Positions 24,130 to 33,631 are shown, counted from the stretch's first letter. The stretch: 41,932 nt of DNA from Acidimicrobiia bacterium (GCA_030064765.1 JASJEG010000050.1:1-41932); one strand, 5' to 3'. Numbers and translations are program-made. Notes: generated by a model not told the origin, from the letters alone.

Positions 24130-24157
24130 CACAACCGGCGCCGCGGCGCCGGTTGTG
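24130..24157 (+). terminator. Perfect 28-bp palindrome, probable terminator
   Basis: CACAACCGGCGCC is followed, after GC, by its exact complement GGCGCCGGTTGTG. It lies 20 nt downstream of the SHOCT gene stop. No T-tract follows, so termination is inferred from position and stem strength only. Confidence 0.55.
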
Positions 24158-24227
24158 CGCGTATTGAGTGATCCTGGGTGCTTCCAGTCCGTAGACTTCC
24201 CACAGTGTCAAAGGGAGAAGGTGAGCC

Positions 24228-24800
24228 GTGGCAACCCGAGAAGAAGTCAAGGAAGCTGTAGTCGACATCGCCAAGTGGTGGTGGCTGTGGTTGGTCGTCG
24301 GCATTGCCTGGATCGTCGTCGCCATGATCATCCTCCAGCTGAATGCGGCTTCGGTGCGGACGGTTGGCTTCATCGTCGGTGCCATGTTGTTCGTGGCAGG
24401 CGTGCAGTATCTTCTGGTCGCGATGGTGGCCGAAGGTTGGAAGTGGCTGTGGGGGATCTTTGGCATCGTGCTGGTTGTCAGCGGAACCACCGCCATGCTC
24501 AACCCGGCCCGCGCCTTCGCCAACGTTGCCGACATGCTCGGTTTCCTGTTTGCCTTCGTGGGGATCATCTGGGTAGTCGAGGCTCTTGCGATCAAGGGCT
24601 TCAGCGACTTCTGGTGGCTCACGCTGCTGTCGGGCATCTTGATGCTGATCATCGCCTTCTGGGTGGGCGGTCAGTTCTTCTTCGACAAGGCGTACATGTT
24701 GCTCGTGTTTGCCGGCATGTGGGCGCTAATGAAGGGATTCCTCGACATACTGCGTGCATTCCAGATCAGGGTGGTCGGCAAGATCGCAGCCCAGCTCTGA
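24228..24800 (+). CDS. HdeD/DUF308 family membrane protein
   Basis: This 190-residue protein has six helices in three hairpins, typical of the HdeD/DUF308 family: WWWLWLVVGIAWIVVAMIIL at about 17-36, then helices near 45-62, 72-88, 100-120, 125-142 and 150-170. In enterobacteria HdeD is linked to acid resistance; elsewhere the role is unknown. GTG 24228 is preceded by GAAGG at six bases. The same domain type forms the N-terminal half of the DUF389 fusion at 30960-32570. Confidence 0.88.
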   Translation: MATREEVKEAVVDIAKWWWLWLVVGIAWIVVAMIILQLNAASVRTVGFIVGAMLFVAGVQYLLVAMVAEGWKWLWGIFGIVLVVSGTTAMLNPARAFANVADMLGFLFAFVGIIWVVEALAIKGFSDFWWLTLLSGILMLIIAFWVGGQFFFDKAYMLLVFAGMWALMKGFLDILRAFQIRVVGKIAAQL

Positions 24801-24840
24801 GGAGCCGGCCAGCACTAGCCGGACCTGTTAGACAAAGAGA

Positions 24841-24862
24841 AGGGGCGCCGTCTGGCGCCCCT
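24841..24862. terminator. Bidirectional terminator hairpin
   Basis: AGGGGCGCC and GGCGCCCCT form a 9-bp stem with a GTCT loop. It lies between the convergent HdeD-type and sulfatase genes, 40 nt and 20 nt from their stops, so it may serve both. There is no strong T-tract on either side. Confidence 0.6.
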
Positions 24863-24882
24863 CCTCGATAGATGTGTGTTTC

Positions 24883-26385
24883 TCAGGAGCTCGGTAGCCC
24901 GGCCTTGAGTTTCTCGAGCATCGCCCCCACTGTGAAGCTTGCCGACTCCTGTCGGGGCGGGAACTCCATCAGAGTCTGCGCCATTTGGGCCACAAACGCC
25001 TGGGCAGGGATGAACAGGAAGGCGTGGTCGATCAACCAGTCGTAGTAGGTATTCGACGTCACATCCGCCCGTTCGAACGGGTCGGTGCGAAGGTTGAAGA
25101 GCTTGGGAACCCGCAGCTCAGTGAACGGTTCCGCCCAGATCTGGAGCGTCCCCTCCGCCCGCTGCTCGAGGAACACAAACTTCCAGGTGTAGAACCGCAA
25201 GGCCATCAGATCACCGTCGTCGGACACATAGAAGAAGTAATCCCGGGGACTCTCCTCTTCCTCGCCCGTCAGATAGTCGAGCTGGTTGAAGCCGTCGAGA
25301 TGGACCTCGTAGGTGGTGCCGTTCATCTCGTACCCGGCCTTCAGCTTGCCGGCGATGTCGGGTTCCCCGGCCGCCGCCAGCAGTGTGACGAACCAGTCGT
25401 TGTGACTGACGATGTCGTTGAGCACGGTGCCCGGTTCGATGTGACCCGGCCATCTGGCAAGCGACGGCACCCGGAAGGCGCCCTCCCAGCACGAATTCTT
25501 CTCGTTGCGGAAAGGGGTCATGCCGGCGTCGGGCCAGGTGTTCATGTGGACACCGTTGTCGGTGCTGTAGAGCACGATCGTGTCGTCGGCGATCCCGAGC
25601 TCGTCGAGCTGGTCGAGCATCTGCCCGATGCGCTTGTCGTGTTCGACCATGGCGTCGTGGTACTCCGACTGCCAACGGCCGGCCTGACCCCGGATCTCGT
25701 CGGCGATGTGGGTGCGGAAGTGCATCCCGGTGGTGTTGAACCAAACGAAGAACGGCGTGTCGCTGTCCACGGCATCCTTGATGAAGCGCTGGGCCTCGGG
25801 GATGATCTCGTCGTCGACGGTCTCCATCCGCTTCTTGGTGAGCGGCCCAGTATCCTCGATGCGTTGGGTACCGTCATCGTTGGCCCAGCTGTGGATCACG
25901 CCGCGCGGTCCGAAGCGCTCCCGGAAATTGGGGAAGTTATCCGGATTCGGGTAGTCGATGTGTTCCGGTTCCTCCTCAGCGTTGAGGTGGTAGAGGTTGC
26001 CGAAGAACTCGTCGAAGCCGTGATTCGTGGGGAGGAACTCGTCCCGGTCGCCGAAGTGGTTCTTGCCGAACTGGCCCGTGGTGTAGCCCAGGTTCTTGAG
26101 CGCAGTGGCGATGGTTGGGTCCTCATCCCGGATCCCTAGGTCGGCACCCGGCAAGCCCACCTTGGTGAGCCCGGTCCGGTAGGGGTTCTGGCCGGTGATG
26201 AAAGCGGCGCGACCGGCAGTGCAACTCTGCTCGCCGTAGTAGTCGGTGAAGCGGACTCCCTCGTTGGCAATCCGGTCGATATTGGGGGTGCGATATCCCA
26301 TCAACCCGTCGCTGTAGCAACTCAGGTTGGTGATCCCGATGTCATCCCCCCAGAGGACCAGGATGTTCGGCTTACCGTTCGGCAT
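24883..26385 (-). CDS. Cys-type sulfatase (arylsulfatase family)
   Basis: This 500-residue type I sulfatase would hydrolyse sulfate esters using a formylglycine made from Cys55. The signature reads SCTAGRAAFITGQ (C-x-A-x-R instead of the commoner C-x-P-x-R). Asp14-Asp15 (LWGDDIG) and the STDNG segment supply calcium ligands, and the Lys of RNEKNSCWEGAFRVP is in the expected place. There is no signal peptide, so it looks cytoplasmic. I start at ATG 26385, which has GGAAGGGA about six bases upstream; the track's TTG 26421 has none. An anSME-type maturase is at 7064-8560. Two SulP transporter genes follow upstream on the same strand. The natural substrate is unknown. Confidence 0.92.
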   Translation of the reverse strand: MPNGKPNILVLWGDDIGITNLSCYSDGLMGYRTPNIDRIANEGVRFTDYYGEQSCTAGRAAFITGQNPYRTGLTKVGLPGADLGIRDEDPTIATALKNLGYTTGQFGKNHFGDRDEFLPTNHGFDEFFGNLYHLNAEEEPEHIDYPNPDNFPNFRERFGPRGVIHSWANDDGTQRIEDTGPLTKKRMETVDDEIIPEAQRFIKDAVDSDTPFFVWFNTTGMHFRTHIADEIRGQAGRWQSEYHDAMVEHDKRIGQMLDQLDELGIADDTIVLYSTDNGVHMNTWPDAGMTPFRNEKNSCWEGAFRVPSLARWPGHIEPGTVLNDIVSHNDWFVTLLAAAGEPDIAGKLKAGYEMNGTTYEVHLDGFNQLDYLTGEEEESPRDYFFYVSDDGDLMALRFYTWKFVFLEQRAEGTLQIWAEPFTELRVPKLFNLRTDPFERADVTSNTYYDWLIDHAFLFIPAQAFVAQMAQTLMEFPPRQESASFTVGAMLEKLKAGLPSS

Positions 26386-26442
26386 GGTCGTCCCTTCCGT
26401 CTCCTTCGGCGTGTCGGCCAAGCTAGCAGGCCCGCCCGTCGA

Positions 26443-28119
26443 TCATCCCGCCGATTGCCTCCGCTCTGTGAAGGCGACGACGGCGTCGGCGTTGGTGGCA
26501 AATCGCTGAACGTGGCGCTCGCGATTTGGATCAAGCGCAGCCAGCGCCCGATCCCATATGCGGTCGCGGATGTGAGTGGCCCAGAAGTCGATCTGCCGCC
26601 CCTCGAACGCTCGCGACAAGCGCGCAAAGGCCAGCGTGGCGGTGCTGTCTATGTCCGACATTGCCGAGCAGTCGATTACCACGAGTTCGAGATCATCCCG
26701 ATCTGCGGTGAGGGTCTCCAACTCGCCCACCAGTCGTCGTACGTTGAGGAAGATCAGCGGTGCGTCCTGGCGCCAGATGAGCATGCCCGGGATTTGCTCG
26801 GCACGCGGATCAGTGTTCACGTCGACGAAGTTGCCGTCGGGCGTACGGCCCAAAACGGCTGTGGGCGGCTTGCCGACGTGCTCGACGATTGCGACCAGGG
26901 ACAGCAGAACACCAACCATGACTCCGGCGAGTACGCCGACGGTGAGGACCCCGAGCATCGCCGCTACTGCAATCGCAAACTCCAGCTTGCGGACACGCCA
27001 GAGAGATCGGAAGTAGCCGAAGTCGGACAGCCCGTACATGGCGACGATGACGATCGCCCCGAGCGCCGCAAATGCCAGCGACTCGAACAAGGGGAGCAGG
27101 AAGAGAATCGTGAGCACACCGAGCGCCGCGGCAAACAGGTTGCCGACCTGCGTCCTGCCACCTGCGCTGATGGCGACGGCCGTCTTGGACAGGGCGCCAC
27201 CGACAACAAAGCCGCCGCTGAGCCCGGCTCCGAGGTTGGCAACGCCGAGCGCCCTCAACTCCTGGTCCGGGTCGGTGCGCTCGCCAGTCGCCTCGGCGGC
27301 GCGCTTGGCGGCACCGACACTCTGAGTGAACCCCAACACCACCATCGCCAATGCTCCCGGTACCAGTCCCCACCATTGCCTGGCTTCCAGTCCGGTGGGC
27401 AAACCGAAGTCGGCAAACCCGCCGCTGGTCTCTCCCACCACTGCAACCCCGTTGTCGTCGAGCCCGAACGCCGCCACCGCTGCGATTGCCAATACCAGAA
27501 CGATCAGCGGGCCGGGGAGGCGGTGGGCAAAGCGCTTGATCGCAAACAAGGCGACGATGCAAACGAGACCAAGGATCGTCGTCTCCACTTGTAGATCGGG
27601 CAGCACCTCGACCAGATCCACCAGCTTTCGGAAGAACCCGGCGTCTCCATGCTCTAAGCCGACGCCGATGACCTTGGGCAGCTGGTCGAGGATCGTCACC
27701 CAGACCAGCCCTTCGATGAACCCCTTGAGCACCGGGTCGGGAATCAGGTCGGCGATCCATCCCATGTGCAACGCCGACATAACCAGATAGATGGCTCCGA
27801 TGACCAGCGCCAGGGCGATGGTCAGCTCGAGGAACTCGCCTCCGATCAGCACTGCGGCCACGGTGGCAGCCGACAGCACCGATAAGGCGGCATCGGGGCC
27901 GACCACCAGCAGGCGGGAACCGCCAAACAGCGCATACCCCACCAGCGCCAGCGGGACGGTGTACAACCCGACGACCGGGTCGACACCGACGATGCCGGCG
28001 TAGGCCAGGGCGGAGGGGATTAGGACGGCCCAGACGGTGGCCCCGGCAACGAGGTCGGTTTGCAGCCAGGCGCGGTCGTAGCTTCCCAGCCAGTCGAAGA
28101 TCGGCAGAAATCGTTTCAA
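26443..28119 (-). CDS. SulP family anion transporter with STAS domain, first copy
   Basis: This 558-residue secondary transporter of the SLC26/SulP family moves sulfate, bicarbonate or other anions. A membrane domain of about 10-14 helices (residues 20-410) begins with the family's WLQTDLVAGATVWAVLIP and includes ANLGAGLSGGFVVGGALSKTA (in part). The cytoplasmic STAS domain (about 435-550) carries the DCSAMSDIDSTA loop. The start is TTG 28119, with GAGGG about eight bases before. It lies 57 nt from the sulfatase gene, which suggests sulfate as cargo, but SulP specificity cannot be read from sequence. A small AGTGT-CGA-ACACT inverted repeat at 28137-28149 lies just upstream. Confidence 0.93.
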   Translation of the reverse strand: MKRFLPIFDWLGSYDRAWLQTDLVAGATVWAVLIPSALAYAGIVGVDPVVGLYTVPLALVGYALFGGSRLLVVGPDAALSVLSAATVAAVLIGGEFLELTIALALVIGAIYLVMSALHMGWIADLIPDPVLKGFIEGLVWVTILDQLPKVIGVGLEHGDAGFFRKLVDLVEVLPDLQVETTILGLVCIVALFAIKRFAHRLPGPLIVLVLAIAAVAAFGLDDNGVAVVGETSGGFADFGLPTGLEARQWWGLVPGALAMVVLGFTQSVGAAKRAAEATGERTDPDQELRALGVANLGAGLSGGFVVGGALSKTAVAISAGGRTQVGNLFAAALGVLTILFLLPLFESLAFAALGAIVIVAMYGLSDFGYFRSLWRVRKLEFAIAVAAMLGVLTVGVLAGVMVGVLLSLVAIVEHVGKPPTAVLGRTPDGNFVDVNTDPRAEQIPGMLIWRQDAPLIFLNVRRLVGELETLTADRDDLELVVIDCSAMSDIDSTATLAFARLSRAFEGRQIDFWATHIRDRIWDRALAALDPNRERHVQRFATNADAVVAFTERRQSAG

Positions 28120-28248
28120 GTGTCGGCCCTCACGGAAGTGTCGAACACTACTTGGTCATACGACCACAGCCTTTGGTAGGAGGTGCAGGCTGCGTCGTCC
28201 GGAAGGCCCGAACCGGCCAGAGTTTCGGCCGCGCTGCGCTGCAGTTGC

Positions 28249-29940
28249 TCAGTCCCCTCCGCCGCGTTGCGACTCGACCCAATCGAGTGCTTCTGCGTAG
28301 GCCCGCCGCACCGTGGCCCCGACCCGCTCGTCGCTGGTGTAGATGTTGGACGCGCCAACCACAGCCGTCACCCCGGTTACGGCCAGTTGTGCGTTGAGCT
28401 GTTCATCGCCGGAGACGATGACGAGTTTGCTGCCGACATCCCGCAGCGATTCGCCATACCGAGTCAGGACGTCCATGAACGTCGTCCCCATGTCGTTGCG
28501 GCCGCGCAGCCGTAGGATCACAACAGATCCGGCGGAGTCGACAGTGACCGTGGGAAGCGCCTTCTCGAACACCGGCGCCGCCGCAAAGAAGAGGCTGCCG
28601 TACGGCTGCAGCACTACGACCGCGTGCGACTCGAGACGGTCGGGGGGATCGCTTTCGATGACACCGCCGGCGTCATCGACACTCCACTGCTTGATTGCCA
28701 CCTGATTCGACTGACTGATGACATAGAGAATCACCGAAATCCCAACCCCGACCATGACCGCGTTCTGCAAGGGGATGATCATGGTGAGAACAAACGTAAC
28801 GCCCATCACGACTTGCTGGGTCCGGCCGGTCTTCCACACCGCCTTCAAGTCGTGCGGCTTGACGGTTCGATAGCCGACCACCATCAGGAGGCCGGCAATC
28901 GCAGGCATGGCCACCAGCCCCACAGCTCCGCCAAACACCAGGATCACAATTGCAATCACGACACCGGCGATCAGGTTGGCCTGACGGGACTTGGCACCCG
29001 CCGATGTCACCAGAGCCGTAGCCGACATCGATCCGCCCACCGGCATTCCCGAGAAGAAGCCGGACGCGATGTTGGCGGCACCTTGCCCGATGAAGTCCTG
29101 CGATGCATCGGGGTACTTGCCATCCGGATTCACAAAGTTGGCCGAGATCCCGGCGCCTTGTACCAGTCCCACAAATGCCAGTGCGACAGCAGGTATCAGT
29201 AGGGCAGGGACCAGGCCCAGGTCCGGCAGGCCGGGGGCCGGCAATGAGCGGGGCACCTCGGCGATGTCACGCAGCTGGGCGACATCGTCCATCCCAAACA
29301 AGGCGACGATCGCCGAGGTCAGCACGATCGCCAGCACCATGCCCAGTGGTCCGAGTCTGGTCTTCTCCAGGGTGACGATGAGAACGATGGTCGCGATCCC
29401 GATGAGCACCGTCGGCCAATGCAGCTGTAGTGGACTCAGCACCGTGTCGATGGCGCGCAGCACTCGGTTGGCTCCTTCTGACGAGAAGCCGGTAAAGCTG
29501 TCGAGCTGGCCGAGAACGATGTTGATGCCGACCGCATTGATGAAGCCGACCATCACCGCGTTCGACACAAACCGCAGGATCGAACCCAGCTGCAACAGGC
29601 CGGCGAGCAACATTACGACCCCGGTGAGAATGGCCAGAGTGAACAGCGCTTGGGTCGGATCCTTGGCATCATGGACGGCCCCCACATCGGCGACCACAAT
29701 TGCCATCGCCCCGGTCGCTTGCACCGCCATGAAGGCAGAACTGGTCAGCAGGGCTCCGGTAAACGTCCCGATCATGTAGGCATACAGCCCGTAGAGCGGA
29801 TTGACCGCAGCCAGCAGACCACCGGCCAGCCCGTCGGGGACGCTCTGTACGCCGAGCACTACGCCGGCGATGCCGTCGTCGCGCAGTGTCTCGCGTTGGA
29901 AGGGCATCTTCCAGCCTTGGAACGGGTTACGCAGCTTCAC
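28249..29940 (-). CDS. SulP family anion transporter with STAS-like domain, second copy
   Basis: This 563-residue SulP transporter is clearly a different subgroup from its neighbour. It opens with FQRETLRDDGIAGVVLGVQSVPDGLAGG, has the GQGAANIASGFFSGMPVGGSMSATA core (both quoted in part) and ends in a short STAS domain with VVILRLRGRNDMGTTFMDVL (about 475-563). The GTG start overlaps the stop of the symporter-like gene as GTGA, so the two are translationally coupled. The gap to the next SulP gene is 129 nt and holds no gene. The substrate is unknown. Confidence 0.93.
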   Translation of the reverse strand: MKLRNPFQGWKMPFQRETLRDDGIAGVVLGVQSVPDGLAGGLLAAVNPLYGLYAYMIGTFTGALLTSSAFMAVQATGAMAIVVADVGAVHDAKDPTQALFTLAILTGVVMLLAGLLQLGSILRFVSNAVMVGFINAVGINIVLGQLDSFTGFSSEGANRVLRAIDTVLSPLQLHWPTVLIGIATIVLIVTLEKTRLGPLGMVLAIVLTSAIVALFGMDDVAQLRDIAEVPRSLPAPGLPDLGLVPALLIPAVALAFVGLVQGAGISANFVNPDGKYPDASQDFIGQGAANIASGFFSGMPVGGSMSATALVTSAGAKSRQANLIAGVVIAIVILVFGGAVGLVAMPAIAGLLMVVGYRTVKPHDLKAVWKTGRTQQVVMGVTFVLTMIIPLQNAVMVGVGISVILYVISQSNQVAIKQWSVDDAGGVIESDPPDRLESHAVVVLQPYGSLFFAAAPVFEKALPTVTVDSAGSVVILRLRGRNDMGTTFMDVLTRYGESLRDVGSKLVIVSGDEQLNAQLAVTGVTAVVGASNIYTSDERVGATVRRAYAEALDWVESQRGGGD

Positions 29941-30818
29941 GCAGTGGCCTCCACTTCTTCCTTGCGTCTTCCCAGCCAGGAAGCCAGCACTACCTGGGTG
30001 ACCAGCTGAACAATGAGGACGGTGATGATGGCGGGGATGACTCCCTCAACCTCGGCAAACGATGCGGTCGCAATGACCAGCACGGGACCGGCGTTGCGAT
30101 TGGCGGCCAAGATTCCGCCGGTGGCGCGGGTCCGCTGCGGGCTCGGAGCCAGCAAGGCTCCCGCCGCAAACCAAGTGATCCCGGCAACGAAGCCCGCAAT
30201 GATGATCCACGAGCCGATGAGGTCGATCACCTGTTGCATACCCCCGACAACGATTGCCAGCATGACGAGCCCAAAGGTGACCGACGACACCTTCTTCGCC
30301 GGCGGCGCCCACGCGTCAGCGATCGCCGGCGCCCAGGCTCGTATCGCCATCCCGGTGATGAAGGGGACGATCTGCAGCAGCACGATCGAGAGCACCAACT
30401 CACCGACATCGATCGAGCCACCACCGGCAGCAGCCACGTCGTTGCCTCCGAGAATCAAACCTACGGTCAGCGGTGCGGTGACCGATCCGATCACCGCCAG
30501 GATGGCCATGGTGGCGGCGCCGGAGATGAGATCCCCCTTGGCAATGCCGGTGAGCGACACGGCGAACGGCGCTCCCGGCGAGCTGGCGACGATCACCAAT
30601 GCAACGAACGTCGCTCCCTCGAGCGGGAATGCCTCGGCGAGACCCCAGCCGATGAGGGGGACCGCCACCAAGGAGGCCAGCACGGCTCCGAGGAGCCAGC
30701 GGAGGTTGGCGAGAACCGCAGACAGCTGTTCCCATGTGGTTTGCAGTCCAACGTTGAACATCGTTGACACCACAAATGCCAGGAATACGGCGTTCATGAC
30801 TGCAAGGACTGCGTCCAC
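29937..30818 (-). CDS. Bile acid:sodium symporter-like (BASS superfamily) transporter
   Basis: This is a membrane protein of about 293 residues with nine to ten helices in two inverted repeats, as in BASS/arsenite-carrier-like transporters. Visible family features are FNVGLQTTWEQ near the N-terminus, ASSPGAPFAVSLTGIAKGD (about 75-95) and AANRNAGPVLVIATASF (about 235-250). The cargo may be an organic anion with sodium; it is not predictable. The ORF track extends to 31013. GTG 30818 has GGAAGGGA about five bases upstream and starts right at the first helix; ATG 30833 is the alternative. It leads the minus-strand run towards the SulP genes and sulfatase. Confidence 0.82.
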   Translation of the reverse strand: MDAVLAVMNAVFLAFVVSTMFNVGLQTTWEQLSAVLANLRWLLGAVLASLVAVPLIGWGLAEAFPLEGATFVALVIVASSPGAPFAVSLTGIAKGDLISGAATMAILAVIGSVTAPLTVGLILGGNDVAAAGGGSIDVGELVLSIVLLQIVPFITGMAIRAWAPAIADAWAPPAKKVSSVTFGLVMLAIVVGGMQQVIDLIGSWIIIAGFVAGITWFAAGALLAPSPQRTRATGGILAANRNAGPVLVIATASFAEVEGVIPAIITVLIVQLVTQVVLASWLGRRKEEVEATA

Positions 30819-30959
30819 TGGTTCCCTTCCCATGCGATGGCGCCGCCGGCGGCTCGCCGATACTACCCGGGGCACCTTCGCCTCGGATAGGCCCGCAAGC
30901 CGAATCTCGCCGGCACGGGAGGCCGCCGCTAGATTCGGCCGCGACACGGAGATGAGGCA

Positions 30960-32570
30960 GTGGACGACGGCGTAGATGTCACCGAGTTGAGCGATGAGTT
31001 CGCCGACTACCACGGCGAGCTGGTGCCGTTCCGGGCCGAGCTGGCGTGGAGCCGTCTCCTCAACCCGCCCACCTTGCGGGGCTTGGCAGCACTGGTCGGC
31101 GGCCTCGTATTCCTCTTCTCCGACCAGTCAACGACTGCGCTGTCGCTCATCCTCGCCATCGTGCTCGTCGTGTGGGCGGTCTCCGAATTCAGTGCCCCGA
31201 CAGCAGAGGGTCGTGTCCAGAGGCTGACAACCGCTCTGCTGCTGGCTGGTATCGGCGTCGCGCTGCTGGTGTGGCCCGACGTGACGGGGCGGATCATCTC
31301 CAGGCTGCTCGGGGGCGCGATCATCTTTGTGGGAGCGCGTGACCTCTATCGGGCGATCCGGCGGGATGACGACCATGTCCACGTGTGGGGTGTCATTCGT
31401 GGCTTGTTCCAGGTCGCAGTGGGCATTGCCTTGTGGGTGGCTCCGGCAACCATGCTCAGCCTCGTCATTACCCTCTTTGCAGGATTCTGGATCATCACCG
31501 GTATCGCCACTGCGGTGGGCAACTTCACCGGGATGGCAGAAGATGACGTCGACGTCACCGACGTGTGGTACCGAATCTTCCGCTGGCTGGAACAGCGGCC
31601 GCATACCGCCGACGACCGCAGCCAGCTATACGGCAAGATCTTCTACGAGGGGGCGATGGCGGCCCGTCGCCTTTCCCGCTTCTTCCTGCTCATGGGTTTT
31701 GCGACGACGATCGCCGCGTTCGGCATAATCTCCGATTCCACCGCAGTCGTGATCGGGGCCATGCTGGTTGCTCCTCTGATGACTCCGCTGATGGGAACCT
31801 CCCTGTCGCTGACAATGGGCTGGCCAAAGCGGGCCGCCATGTCCGCCGGTGTTGCCCTTGGCGGAGTGGCGCTGGCCATCGGGCTGTCTGCGGTGTACGG
31901 CGGAACTCTGGCGTGGGGCATCGACCCCGTCACCAATAGTCAGGTCGCGTCGCGCGTCGCCCCCACCTTGATTGATCTGATCATTGCAATCGCTGCTGGG
32001 GGCGCCGGTGCGTTCGCCTTGTCGCGACCTGACGTCTCCGACGCACTTCCCGGTGTCGCAGTTGCGATCGCTCTTGTTCCACCGTTGGCCGTGGTTGGCT
32101 TGATGTTGGAAGCCAGGCAGTTCAGCGAAGCCTTCGGTGCCCTGATGCTCTTCACCACCAATATGGTCGCCATCCTGCTGGTGGGAGCGCTCGTCTTCCT
32201 GCTCACGGGCGTCGTGCCCGTTGCCAAACTGGTGAGCGAGAGGGTTTGGATCCGCAACACCACAACCTTGATCGGAATCTTGGCGATAGTCGTGCTGGTC
32301 GTCTTGGGCTCGACGAGCGAGCGCATCCGGGCGCAGAGCTTCGACCGGGACAACGTTGCCGAGGTAGTCGATAGTTGGATCGGTGACCGCTCTTTGAATC
32401 TGGTCTCGTACACCGTGGCGCCGGACCAGGTCGAGTTGGTCCTGGTGGGTGGCGACCGCCCCGATGACACCGAGGATCTCGATGCTGCGTTGGACACTGA
32501 ACTGCAGCGGAACGTGACGACCGTGGTGCGGTGGGTTCCCGAAGAGAGGTTTGTCGTCAACGGCGACTAG
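30960..32570 (+). CDS. DUF308-DUF389 fusion membrane protein
   Basis: The 536-residue protein joins an HdeD/DUF308-like six-helix domain (about 30-185) to a DUF389 domain (about 230-470) and a soluble C-terminal part (about 455-536). The DUF389 half shows its signature GIISDSTAVVIGAMLVAPLMTP and DVSDALPGVAVAIALVPPLA (both in part). Neither family has a firmly known function. The GTG start at 30960 follows GGAGATGAGG; TAGATT 25 nt upstream may be a -10. The gene is divergent from the BASS-like gene and its stop overlaps that of the convergent AI-2E gene by 4 nt. Confidence 0.88.
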   Translation: MDDGVDVTELSDEFADYHGELVPFRAELAWSRLLNPPTLRGLAALVGGLVFLFSDQSTTALSLILAIVLVVWAVSEFSAPTAEGRVQRLTTALLLAGIGVALLVWPDVTGRIISRLLGGAIIFVGARDLYRAIRRDDDHVHVWGVIRGLFQVAVGIALWVAPATMLSLVITLFAGFWIITGIATAVGNFTGMAEDDVDVTDVWYRIFRWLEQRPHTADDRSQLYGKIFYEGAMAARRLSRFFLLMGFATTIAAFGIISDSTAVVIGAMLVAPLMTPLMGTSLSLTMGWPKRAAMSAGVALGGVALAIGLSAVYGGTLAWGIDPVTNSQVASRVAPTLIDLIIAIAAGGAGAFALSRPDVSDALPGVAVAIALVPPLAVVGLMLEARQFSEAFGALMLFTTNMVAILLVGALVFLLTGVVPVAKLVSERVWIRNTTTLIGILAIVVLVVLGSTSERIRAQSFDRDNVAEVVDSWIGDRSLNLVSYTVAPDQVELVLVGGDRPDDTEDLDAALDTELQRNVTTVVRWVPEERFVVNGD

Positions 32571-33631
32571 GGAGTCTCCGCCACTGCTTCTTCTGCTCCG
32601 CCCATGAAGATTCGCTGCGCCTCGCCCACCAGCGCCACCACCGGAATCGCCAGCACCGCCCCCAGCGCGCCTGCCAGCAATACGCCGACGGTGCTGGCGA
32701 TGAACACCACGAACGTCGGCAGCTTGATCGTCTCCCCGACGAGCCAAGGTCGCATCAGATTCTCGCCGGTGTTGAAGATGAACAGCGCCAACAACAAAGC
32801 GAGCGTCGCGTCGCCTATGCCCGATGTGCCCAGGGCAACGAACACCGCCAGGGCGGTGGAGACGGTCGCGCCGACATAGGGAATGAACGAGATGACAAAG
32901 GTGAGCACTGCGATCGGTGCAGCCAGCGGTACGCCGATCAGCCACAAACCGAGCCCGAGCGCCACCGCCCCGAACAGGCCGATCAAGGCCTGCCCTTTCC
33001 AGTAGTTGCGGAGCACGACATCAAAGCGTCCCATGAAGGCCTCGGCCTTTTGCTGCGTGTCGGCATGGGTGCTGCGCACCAACCATGCTTGGAACTTGGG
33101 CCAATCCCGCAGCCCGAAATAGAGGGTTACCACGAAGAGGAAGGTGCCGACTAACAGCGATCCCAAAATGGCAACACTGCGGGTGGCACCACCGATTAGA
33201 ACGGCCGACACAGTCCCAACGAGATCCCGCAGGTTCTCCCTGATCTCGAGTACCTGGCTGTCCTCCAAGCCTTCGATCTGAACATCGATCCAATCGACGA
33301 TGACGGTCACCGCACCGGCCAGACCGTCCCAGAGTGCCTGCCAGTTAGCGGCAATCGAAGCCACCATCAGCCAACCTGCGGCCACCAGAATCAGCAGCGC
33401 CAGTAGGAGCACAAGCGCCGCGGCGACCGCGCTCGGCAGGCGACGCTCCAAACGTTCCACGAGCGGCCGCCCAACCGGGATGATCACGACCGCCAGCAAG
33501 GCGGGGATGACGATCGCCGCCAGCGAGATGCCTGCCCAGACCACGACGGCACCCAGCGCCAGGACGACCAGGATGCGCCATGCCCAGTCGGAAGTCCTGA
33601 CCAGCGGCCCGTGCCATCGTTTGATGTCCAA
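32567..33631 (-). CDS. AI-2E family transporter, second paralogue
   Basis: This 354-residue permease of the AI-2E/PerM family has helices at about 15-60 and 65-90, a soluble stretch at about 100-130, and then the conserved core with IGVPLAAPIAVLTFVISFIPYVGATVS (in part) and a final LLAGALGAVLAIPVVALVGEAQR. It is shorter than the paralogue at 11660-12832 and differs throughout, so this is not a recent duplication. TTG 33631 is supported by AGAGGG about eight bases upstream. The cargo is unknown. Confidence 0.9.
   Translation of the reverse strand: MDIKRWHGPLVRTSDWAWRILVVLALGAVVVWAGISLAAIVIPALLAVVIIPVGRPLVERLERRLPSAVAAALVLLLALLILVAAGWLMVASIAANWQALWDGLAGAVTVIVDWIDVQIEGLEDSQVLEIRENLRDLVGTVSAVLIGGATRSVAILGSLLVGTFLFVVTLYFGLRDWPKFQAWLVRSTHADTQQKAEAFMGRFDVVLRNYWKGQALIGLFGAVALGLGLWLIGVPLAAPIAVLTFVISFIPYVGATVSTALAVFVALGTSGIGDATLALLLALFIFNTGENLMRPWLVGETIKLPTFVVFIASTVGVLLAGALGAVLAIPVVALVGEAQRIFMGGAEEAVAETP

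Noticed and set aside
31626-32945. Minus-strand 439-aa ORF
   Set aside because: It overlaps both the DUF308-DUF389 gene and the AI-2E gene in antisense and its translation is Arg/Gly/His-rich with no domain.
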